Below, in pieces: positions 50,301 to 62,300 of a DNA stretch of 64,000 nt. The first letter of the stretch is position 1; each line of letters begins with the position of its first letter. Under the pieces are notes generated by a model. It was not told the origin of the DNA, did no database searches, and saw only the letters and a program-made list of their open reading frames with translations. Origin of the DNA: Trichobilharzia szidati (taxonomy: Eukaryota; Platyhelminthes; Trematoda; Strigeidida; Schistosomatidae); assembly GCA_944472155.2 (NCBI GenBank), contig OX235279.1, positions 123,434,110 through 123,498,109 of the forward strand, given 5' to 3'. Both the position numbers and the translations under genes were made by a program.

Positions 50301-53300
50301 CCTTGTAGTTCTGTCCATCAGTTTCTAAGTGTTGAACTTGAAATACAGTGGTCTGTCTCCATTTGTTTTGAGGGATTTCAGCTTCACCTTGAAGGTTCCT
50401 TGAACCAGATGATGGTCTGAGCCCGCCCACATCTGCTCTCCTTCTCGACTTTGCATCCAGCAGGCTGACTGCGTCTCCACTTTCTTGAGCAGAAGCATTG
50501 AGATGAAATCTATCTGGCTTATGGTGTGACCGTCAGGCGAGTTCCGTGTTGCTAGGCTTGTGTATGTGCTTGTACTTGTGCACGCTCCCTCCAATCACCA
50601 AATCACTGAAAGAGCAGAAGTCCGCCAGTAATTCTCCGTTCTCATTCATTTCTCCGAGCCAGAGCTTCTCCACCAATGACGAGTTCTTTCCTGTATTATC
50701 TGCTCCCAGTTCGGCTTGCACTCATATATCCCATAAGGATTTTGATGTCACCATTCGGGATGTGGTCCACTACTGTTTTGTAGTTGTCTGTAAAATTTCT
50801 CCTTCTCTTGTTGTGCGTTGTTTGTAGCACTGTGTGTAGCATTGGATAATTGTGACCTCCCTTCCTTCATTTTGGGTTGAATCTCGCTATGATAATCATT
50901 CATTCCTACTGTATTAGGGCTTCAGCTGCCACTGGTGACATCATGACAGCCGTTCACTGCTTCAGTGACCTTGTGGTTGTCGTTTGGGTGACCGGGGTTA
51001 TTAATTTGGAGAGTTCACGCCCGTTACATCTACTCTCGAAGATGCGCAGCACTTCTATGCCATATCTTCGCATTCCTTTGGCTACCTGGGCAGCCTTTCC
51101 AGCCTCGTACATTGTGTGGACATTCCACATCCCCTTCCTTACTCTTGGCTTCATCGAGAGAAGACATATCGGCTGGTTGACTGGCTTCCCGAAGTCTGGC
51201 TTTCACCAGCCTGCTGTGTCATTTCGCCTCTCCGATTCTAGCGAAGAATAAGATTGTTATTTCAAGTTTTTGCATTTTTAATATGTATTCTTTGCGTTTA
51301 AGGTTTTGTAACACTTTGATAGGATTAGTGGTGTGAAGTTTCTATCCTCACTCCCAACCCTCCCTCTTTACCCGAGCTTGGGACTCACTAAAAGCTAACG
51401 AGCTGGTTAACTAGGCGCAGTTACGCTAGGCATGACAGTGCCAAATTGTGCATACCATAAAATAATGACTGTTTGGCTACCAAGATGATGTTTGTTGAAG
51501 GTAGACGCTTTTTAAATTTAGTATGTTCATAATTACCTAAAAAGCTTAATCGACGTTATCAACGCAGATGATATGCAGTTTAAACCTCGATGATAATTTA
51601 TAAAAACAATTTACTAAATAATTACTAATGGTCTGCTTGTATGTAGATTGAAAAGGAGCAGCGCAAACAAACAAATATGTCAGGTTTCAAAATAAAACAC
51701 AGTTTGTTTGTATTATATCCAAATACGTTACTACTCTAAAACTAGTCAAAAACAAAGCCACTTACGCTTACCTTTTATTTGATTACATATGTTTTAGTAT
51801 TGTATAGGTCGTTTTTCTTGTGTTAACAATAGTTTAGACAAATGTTACAAGTGTTATCAAGCCTTTAAACTCATACGATAATAACATGTTTGTACTTGTA
51901 TTTGAAATTAGTACAATCGAAGTACCAACTTTCTTTCCAGGTTTTATTTATTTAGTTTTCGTCCATATTGTAACTATTTGATATTATTCTCTGTGGCATT
52001 CTATATTTAGTAGTAGTAACGAGATAAACCTGGCGTGACTTGGTGATCGCTATGTTACTCTTATGAGACTGACGAAAGAATAATGTGCTATTAATATCCC
52101 ATGTGTGTTTGTTCACCTATTCACCATTGTGACTTTTAATCCGGTAACTCATATAGTCTGTAAACCACCTTCTGCTTGAACTAAACCTCCTATATCAGCC
52201 CATCCTCTATTTTAAATTCTAGTGTATCTGAAAGTAAAATTTTCATGGATGTATGTTGTATTTCGGAGACACGCATACAAGACCCGAGTGTGGTCATTCA
52301 CTTGACCTCACCCGGTCAACAAGGTGAATCTGCAAAATTCACTTTAAGGGTGTCGGGAGACCCCTCAGCTAGCTCACGAGGACTCGCAGGTGTAGGGATA
52401 GCACTGAGTGTTAGGGTGGAAAAATCACTCCTTGACTGGATCCCAGTAGATAGTCGTATGTGCGCGGTCCGCCTGAACGGGTCCGTTAAAAGAAGGAAAG
52501 ACGGCGTTACCCGTCGTTGCCTTTTCGTAGTCTCCGCTTACGCCCCAACAGATTGCAGTTCGGATGAATTAAAAGATGACTTCTACCGGAAACTGTCTAA
52601 TTTTCTGCAAACAGCAAAACGTTCAGACATAGTTGTTTTAGCAGGCGACTTCAATGCCCAAGTAGGGAAGTTGTGCCAAACTGAGAAGTATGTAGGTGGT
52701 ACGTATAGAGTTCCCTGCCGACGAACCGACAACGGTGATCGTCTTCACCAGTTTTGCTCAGATAATCATCTGTTCCTAGTCAGCACTAACTTTAGGCACA
52801 AAGAAAGACATTATGTAACCTGGCGACCTCCATCACCAAATCAACGCTGGACTCAGATAGACCACATAGCCATAGGGTATCGTTGGCGAGGGTCAGTAGA
52901 AGACTGTCGCTCCTTCTGGAACACGTGCGTAGACTCTGACCACGCTCTAGTTCGCGCACGTTTATGCTTACGACTAAATGGACATAAAAAATTGACGGCA
53001 ACGAAACAGTTACGTCCCCAACTAGATCGTGACACTGAGTCCTTATTTAAGGAAGAAATAGCGAAACTAGTTTCTGAGGTCGACAGCAGGACTTCCCCTG
53101 AGGTAGCCTGGCACAACATACAGTTAGCTATGGACACAGCCGTGAAAGCTGTGAATAAGCTAAAACCTAAAGTTAATAAGAGCAGATGCGTCCGCTCCTT
53201 GTGACTTATGATTTCCAATGCAACTGTTTTGTTCTTCGTTATTACTATCTCTTTGTCTCACACCTCTGTTTACGGTCTGCATTATGCATTTCTTCTAATT

Positions 53301-56300
53301 TCTTCTCTTGCTTTGTGTGTTACATAGAGTGTGGCGACTTGAACTGCTGCACATATGTGCAAAGTTCTATGTCGAAAACTGACCGTCTGAATGATGAAAA
53401 GATAACCCATCTGTAGGAACCATTTCTCTAGACACGGGACGAGATAACTTGAATGATAAAGAATATGAAGGTGTATTAGGTCGGTTGTGTTCGATTGTTT
53501 TTTCTATTCGGTTAAAGCTAAGTGAGTGTTAATTTCTTTCGGATCTTCAAAACATTTAAGTATATTTATCGTTAAGTACTAAAATATAATTACTATGAAA
53601 TTATTAGCAGATAAATGTACTTATTGCTTTTCTGGGTTGGTTTAAATTATGATTTTCTCAATTAATTGGACTGCAATCTTACAAGACGTTTCCTCATTAG
53701 AATTAGCAAGAAAAGAAAGCAATTATGTTTCCTAAAATTCTCGAATTCAAATTGTAACTACACACGATAGAAAAAGACCATCAATTTTTTATACAATTTA
53801 AATTTTAGTGTACGTTTAAAAATAGGACACTGCGGTAGAGTATAATTGGTGTTTAGTTATTTATTGCAGCATAATTTAAAGTTTCACGATTAATCAGTTG
53901 TGCAAACTTATGAGTTATAGTTTGTTTCTGTTGCTTGGCTGATTATCGGTAGTCAATTTACCTAGCATTTCTATTTTATTGCCTAACCTTTGTAATCACA
54001 CTAATACAACGGTTTATGAAGAAATAGAGAAAGGGAGAGCAGGAAAATGATATCATCCGTGTTGATAATCACCCATACAGTAATCAAGCTAGTTGATTTT
54101 ATTACGGATGTGACCTTTATAAAATGCAACCATCCGTTGTGGATCGCGTTAGTTCTTTTCATATCTGTTACTTTTTGTTCGTAAATATTTCATTTTTAGA
54201 GCTCATATATTAATTATGATCGTTGATAAATCTTTTTTTATTGGTATTTGTTTCTTAAAACCGAATCACCTAATAGTGCAACAGACATTTAAAATGCAAG
54301 TATTTGACACATTGATCAAGTATAGGTTTTATTTTATTTCCGTCACTTAACTCTTATGGTCTCCTATATAATAACTAGCGAAATTGTGCCTGGACTAGTT
54401 ATCATAATTGTATCAATTGTATCATATTGTGTAGTTAAGGTGTAACAACAGAAGACAAGGGCCAGACAACAGATCGTTTATTAAAGAAAATCAACACATA
54501 TTTATAGATTTTAATGTACATTATTGTAGATTATTGTTAGTAGAATTGATTGGTTGTTTCTCACAGAAAGTTAACCTTGCATCTCATTGTGGCTGTGTCA
54601 GATCATCCATATGCTACTGTATCCGCCTACGCAAAGCCTTTGTTCTCATTTTCTCACCACCAATATTGGGGACATAAACATTGACGTCAATTACTGTTTA
54701 CCAACTTTGGCTACCAGCCAGCTCTCACCACAAAGGTATCTTGCAATTAATGCGTTGTAAAGTGGGTCATGTTTCTTTTGAATTCCCACCAAACTCAGTC
54801 AGAAGGGAAACTAAAGAAGTTAGTTCAGCCATCATAGTCAGTCAAAAATGAAGTGGGGAAATTGCTCTGTTTTCCAAATTCCGTGACACTCACGTACTAT
54901 TTTTTTTATTTGTTACATTTGCTTAAGCTCTCATTGATATAAGAATAAAACTTGTGCACTGTGGTAGAGTGTAATTCCATTATGGGTAAATTTTGTTTTG
55001 ATAAAGTCTCACAGTGTTATACAGTAATGTTTACTGATGACGTTTTGAGTACAATTTATTGCTCATAATCATATCAAGGTAATCACACGACTTCCTAAAT
55101 TCATTTATATAGATCCGTTGTTTTTCATTTGATTTGATTGATAGTAATATTTTCCAAATTTCTGGTATGAGTGATGAATCATCCCTATTGCATGTGCTGG
55201 GTGTAGATTCGATGAGCAAGGATTCAGTAATCAACCTCTCTCTCCACCTACCTAGATTACTTTTTAGAATTTTAACCCTCTCCCACCCTATTGTGTGGTT
55301 GTGTGCTAATGCATGCACTGCAATTGCTGACCTTTTTTCTAAATTACTTACCTTTTCGGGGTCAACCATTTTTACCTTAGCTAAATTCTTATGTTATGAC
55401 AATCTGACTACCCCTGACCTACTAGTTTGACCTATGTAGTTGACCTGACAGTAGGTTTAAATGCCACCCTAATTCCTGCTTTATTTAGAATCCTACGTAG
55501 GGTCTCAGATGTCCCCTGTTTATATGGTATAAGTGTAGATGACTTATATTCTCTCTTATTTATGTTATTATTACTAGTTTCACAATTCTTTTTATTTTTG
55601 TTTTGGCCGTTTTCTATCTTCTAATGAATTTTAAAGGATAGTTATTTAACACCAACACCTCTTCTATCTGTTTTATTTCATCATTTAGGTCTTTTTTGTG
55701 CTACTTAGTGCCATTGCTCGGTTTGTTAAACAATGAACTAAGCCTGCCTTAACAGTTAAAGGATGAGATGAATTAAAGTTTAAATGTCTATTACCTTGAT
55801 ATGATTATGAGCAATAAATTGTGCTCGAAACGTCATCAGTAAACATTACTGTATAACACTGAGACTTTATCAAAACAAAATTTACCCATAATGGAATTGC
55901 TTAAGCTCTCTCATGATCTTAAATTTCTGTTCACTTAAAAAAAAATATGGGAAATTAATCGGTGCTATTCACGTTTTCATAAATCAGTAAGATAGCAGTT
56001 ACTTCCATAAGTATAACGAAGTGGTGTGAAGACTTCTCTTTTGGCTAGTTCTGAAACTCCATTTAAGCGTGCAGCTGGAGAAAAGTTGGCATAGTGAGCA
56101 CGAAACAGCTATATTCCTGATTTATGTAGCTTACGTAAACACACACGCAGTCTAGCAATAAACAAAATACCCATAAAATTTTAGTTTGTCAGACATTTTG
56201 CAAACGAACGTTCAAATTCTTAATTATTTCAGAATTACTGTAAGTTATTTTTCAGACATTTTAGTGTCATTCTTTTCTTCATCAGGTTTTGAAGATTTAC

Positions 56301-59300
56301 TATTGTCCGATAGTGTATGCTTCATTTTATCCATATAATCCTATGCGGTTTACCTAAGCTACATAAATCTGGAATATATCTTCGTCTCATTCTTGATATG
56401 TCCCTATCACTCAATTTGAGATGGATACTTCGTTTTAGAGCCGATTCACAGAGAAGACTGTAAGCATTCTGTTTCTGATACATTTGAATTTTTTGATCCG
56501 GTAAGCAGTTCTAATATTTCCAATGTAACAGTTAAATGAATTTTCTAAAGAACTGTTTTACATTACGACTGTACACTAATACTTCTAAGTGTGTTGTACT
56601 GCTTCTAACTACAGGCTTTGTCGATATAAGGATAGAATTTAAGCTTTGTGGTAGAATATAACCCTATAATGGAATTACCAGCTTTGTCATTTAGAAATAA
56701 TAGTTAATAAACCAAACTTTGATTAATTTCATAAGGAGGCCAGTGTTGTAGTGCTATCCTGGTTTCAAAGCAGCAGTGTATGAGTTATGAATGGAGAGTA
56801 TCAGTCTCTTGTAATCTCCTGTTTCAACTTCGATGTGGTTGGAAGATAATGATAAGAAAAGGAGTATCCCTTTGTCCGTATGCAATTCAGACAAAAGGAA
56901 GGTGAATTTATGTTTTTTAAAGAATACATTAAGCCAGTGTGGCTTGCAAAAGGTTTGACCAGTGATTTCCAGCTGTTGGTGCTGTTGCAAAGTAATGATT
57001 GTAGAATCAATTAGAATATTTTTTTCTAAGATAGACGAAAAAATATGGGGATCGAGTGTTATCAAGGAAATCTGGATAAATGGCAAATACGATTCTGTTT
57101 ATATATCCTGATATCACAAACTCTGTAGACCTCACGATAACATATTCTCTATCTGAATATACTTATGCCGAGACTAGGTGGATCTCAGCAACTATATCAT
57201 TGAGTGTAGGAGATTATTTCTGTCAAGTCTTCTGATGCGTCCTCTTAATTGAATCCCATGAACGATGAAACCCAGATATGTGTAGTTTTATAATTTCATG
57301 CTCCGTACTACACAGGTTGTATATGAAGTGGATCCAGTGGTTCATATGGAACAGTAAATACTTTTTTGAGTATTCTGTAAATTTCGGTCAAAAAGTTTTT
57401 GCCTCCTGATAATAAAAAGGTGATAAATGTGTTCTTATGATATAAATGTCTTAAAATTGACGGATAACTTTGAAGTAGCGCTTTTAATGAGCTCCACTCC
57501 ATTCACTGGGATCTGGCGAGCCAAAAGTATCAGAAGCCGTCTATAACTCATCAAGTTATTGTTCATTGCTATTATTACATAAAAAGTTCTGTGCTAAGAA
57601 GAGTGATTCACATTGTCAACTGTATCATATATGTATTGAATGAAATCATGCGTAAAAACAGTTCATTTAGATCTTATTGTATATTCAGATGCAGTAATTT
57701 TCTCTGCTGTTTTTTTTTAATATCGTTGCAATCTTTGTTGTCTCTTTTGTTCAACATTAAGCGTTTTACTTTTTATTGTATGTGTTGTATGAAAGTATCT
57801 CTATAAACCTCACTAGAGTTTCTTCAGCATATCTTAACAGTAGTCTTTCTCTCAAAATAAAAACTGTCTGTAGTGTTAACAACAAAGACTGTAATCAACC
57901 TGACAGTGTAGGACACGTTCCTAGGCTATTACAAGCGAACTAGATTTTGGACACAGCTATCCCAATGCATTTAAATAATGTAGCAACATGTCGGCTAGCT
58001 TCAGACCTGGAACTGGTAGTAAAAACGAATGTGACAAGTGATGTGATAAAATCAACACATCACCTCTGCTTTTCTTGTATTGCTTAGTTTTGTATTTAAA
58101 TTAGTGAATATTCTGCAGACTTATTGAAGCGGCTAAAATAGGCATATGACCAGTAAAAATTATACTTAAACTGTTTATCATCCCACACATAATTAATACA
58201 CTGGATTTTTTTTGTGCCTAATTTGTCCATCTCTTATATTATCAATAAATATATGTTCCATCTTCAGGACAGAGATTTATCTGTCAGTTTTGCTTATACA
58301 TATGTTTATGCAAATAGACATTAGACATTAATGTTTTGTTGCCGAATGGTGGTCAGATGATTTAGTATGTTATCGTTATAAGTGTTCAGACATCTTTATC
58401 TATAAAATTGCATGTGATGATTCATTCTTTTTTATTGATAAATACAAATTATTGGTATTAGTTACTCATGCAGAAAAGTTAACTACCTCAACAACTACCT
58501 TTGGAAATATATTTTATGGCTATTTTATGTATGATGTAGGCATTATTTTCCCTATTATTCCATTTCCGTAAGACAACGTATTCGCACTACCGGCTTTGCT
58601 TTCCTCCGCTTCGTAGATGACTTCTGCTCTTTTCATCAGTTGTTTTAATCCATTTAGTTGCCTAACATGTATTTATAGCCCTTGCGAGTCTCAAGCAGCT
58701 AATATGAGAAACCATTGGCTTACTCTACTCTCTCAACTTGTGTGTGAATAATGCTTTCCATATGATATCGTCGGAGAGATGGCCTGTCATGTTAATGACT
58801 GTTCTTGTAACTATGCTTCCTACCTGAATCCTAAGTGTTTTACATACTTATCGTGTCAAACTATTGTGAATTTGTAGACACATGTCATTGGAAATATCTT
58901 GAAATCTATCTACTAAAGGATAGGCAAAAAATTTTTCAACTGTCCACTTTAGTATTTCTTGTTAGTACATGAACGTGTGTCTGAAAAATGCATCACACTG
59001 TTGAATAGATCTCCTTCACCAACATATCTGTTGCTGAAAAAGCTTAGTCTTTCACCTATGTCTACTGAACTACTATTCTGTTCACTATAAAGTATGCCTA
59101 TCATTTGTGTCTCTAGGTCTGCTCTACCTGAGTTTCAAGGAAATTTAACAAACCACTCTAGGTTAATCGTTTCCTTCAGTGTTTGTGTAGCAAGTGAAAT
59201 CAGATATTTGGCTAAGAAAAGACAGTTTATGAACAGAAAAAATATACCACTAAGTATTTGACAGATTGTTAGGCAGAGCATTTTTGCTAAGCAATTGAGA

Positions 59301-62300
59301 AATAACGCAGCGTATACAAACACTTCGAAATTATTGTGCATGTATATGTATTTTTTACTTTACTACTATGAAATATTTATAATACTTTTTTTTAAACTTC
59401 TGATAAGACTGCATTTATTTTAAATTTACCACTGAATGAATGTTAAATGTTTGTAAAGGACAAATAACAAAAGGGTAGAAGTATCGTCTGTATCTTCAGG
59501 ATATCATTTGTTAAATTTGTTTTATAAACTGATAGTTGGTGGTGATATGGCAGAATTTAAGTATACATTGTGTTTTATCGAATTATCTCTGTCTTGTCTT
59601 TTTTAACTGTATTATTGCATTTTAATTGAGGACTAATTTTTCTGTTTCCCCTTAACTAAATTATTTATTTATTTATTTGTTTTTTTCCGTTAAAAATGTT
59701 TTACTTTCGATGAATGATGAGTGAATCTATGTCCATATTGATTTCATGTAGTCGTTAATTCTCCCGCATGTGAATGTGCACAGAGGACACACTACTTATC
59801 CTATTCATTAGATGAAATAAACTGGGTTAACACCCTGTATTTAAAAAAAAATTCAAATCTAAACTCACAAGCTTTGACATGGTTTTTTTGGGTTGGACAT
59901 ATTTTTGCTTTTTATGTGCATCCTATCTGTCTGCTTCCCTTCTAACAGTACCCATTTCTTCTTCATACACACACGTCTCTTTGTTTCATCTGCATATTCA
60001 TCGGCATATTTTTCAAAAATTAATGATTATATTTAGTGTGGTTTAAAATTCTAGAAATGTTAGAATCGAAAGCTAACTATGTAACAAGTGACGCGAATGC
60101 CGAAAACATCCTTGGAATGTTTCATTAATACGGACGTTTTACAGATGTAATTTGCCCCGTATGCGAGGAGATCCGGATCTATGACCTATGGACTCGAATT
60201 TTATCCAGTGGGTCCTGGGCTTGAGTCCCTTTACACCTGCTTCAGCCTGGGGATCTAGGTGGTTTCATCAGCCTTAACTCAATAATTGTGACTCAAAGCC
60301 CGGTGGCCAATGACTGAACTCCAAGTGTTTAATGCTCAGAGCTCATTGGTTTTCAGTGATTCTTTAAATGATGTTGGTTCTTGATGGAATGTGCATTCAA
60401 AGTGTTTATGTCTCACTGTATTCAATATCCATGCAGTTCCTTTGGTTCCACTTCAGATAAACCAGACGTTCTAAGTATAAAACTTGGGCACTGTGGTAGA
60501 GCATAACTCCATTATGGAAAGGATTATGAGCAATAGTTTATGCTTGAAACGTCATCAGTTAATATTACTGTACAACACTGTGATTTATCAAAATAAAATC
60601 TTGTCCATAAACCAGACGTTCACCTCAGTAATTTTCAGAAGGCAATTTAGCATACATAACTGTCGAATAAAAAATCTTATTAATCACAAACGTTTTTACG
60701 CACTAAACGCACGTTAGTCATTTTGTTAAACCCACGTCTAGGCCACTTTGAAAAAAATTCTTAATTACAGAAACTGAGGGGTTCAAAATTCTATTTGTTA
60801 ATCGTTGGGATAATGTGATGTGAGGTTGGTAACCACTCAGTTTATTTCCCTCTTAGCACTAATAGATATCACAACTAAGTTGTAGAATTCTCCAGATTGC
60901 TTTAAACTTTTTAAATTCAATTCATGTTAGGTCGTGAAATGTCGATATATTTTCGTTCGTACTTGCATGACACATGCCAAGAAAGAAGCCCATTCCCTTT
61001 TGCTCACTATCGATAGTAGTTTGCGTCTTAACATATTACACAACAGGTGTTTATCCAAACGCTTTTCAAGGGGAATCTATGATTTCCAAATTGATATCAA
61101 ATTCAAAGGACTATAAAAACATGTTAAGAAGTAGATAGTCTCTCTTCACACGTTTTCTCTACGTATGACTGGTGATCCTTTCATATTTCCTTATATTTAT
61201 AAATAGCAAAATACAATTGATCTTATGCTTCTGCATCTTAGATGTAGCGCTAAATAAATGCAGTTTAAACGCCCTATCTTGAAATAGTGTATTGATTTCA
61301 ATAGCACTTACGTATCCTATGATCGTTATTTGTTCACTAATTCTATTATGTAAGGATAAGATTTGTACACTACCAAGTCTAGAATGATAAACCAGAAAAA
61401 CCCACCCATTGCTGTTTAATTACTCACATACAATCACATGACAGTGTGGCTCAGAGTAAAAGATATATATGTATGGTGAAATAGTAAGAGAGAAATAAAG
61501 CTGCATACAGCAATTTGGGAAGTCCTGTGAGTACGTTGATATGATTATGAGCAATGAAATGTGCTCCAAACGTCCACCAGGTAATATTACTGCATCATTT
61601 TATGCAATAGCTGTGGTATGAGTTTTCACTTACATCTTAGAACCTTTTATTTATTCCACGAGTCATGATTATTTGTTGAATTTTATTTTGGACAGGACAT
61701 CTAGTAAACATTTGCTGACATTTGTGAAATGATTTAATTCTTCTTTCACAAAATTTGTTAACGGTCAAGTTAGACATTTAATTTCGTTTCATAAGCTAGC
61801 GGTTTCATTAAAATTTATAATTATCAATTCTCAATCTTAGTGTGCACACGGTTATTCTTCATTTGCTTTTTGAAGGAGTAGCACTATTCATGCATTGGTT
61901 TAAATCCTTTCCCAATTACTTACCGTCTGTTTATCACATTAGTTATCTACTGATATAAGAATAGAACTTATGCACTGTGGTAGAGTATAATTCCATTGTG
62001 GGTAAAATTTGTTTTGATAAAGTCTCACAGTGTTATGCAGTAATATTTACTGATGACAACGTTTCGAGCACAATTTATTACTCGTTTATATAATCGAAGT
62101 CAGAAAGTTGTTTGAGTACCTTGATATGATTATGAGCAATAAATTGTGCTCGAAACGTCATCAGTACATATTACTGTATAACACTGAGAGACTTTATCAA
62201 AATAAATTTTACCCACAATGGAATAAGTTATCTACTGGTTTGTATAGTAATTTTAAAGTCTAGCTTTTGTCCTTTTTGTATGCATGTTTCGCATATTTTT

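Noticed and set aside
53186..53416. 76-codon frame after the RTE-B endonuclease, and the similar minus frame at 4957-5148
   Set aside because: Both lie in the family 3' UTR; the shared sequence is explained by element homology, not a gene.
54978..55083. Possible hammerhead ribozyme in the PLE-A box, because CTGATGAC is conserved and PLE terminal repeats are known to carry hammerheads
   Set aside because: The GAAA core element is not found downstream of CTGATGA on the same strand in any copy; GAAAC occurs only on the opposite strand, so the fold cannot form.
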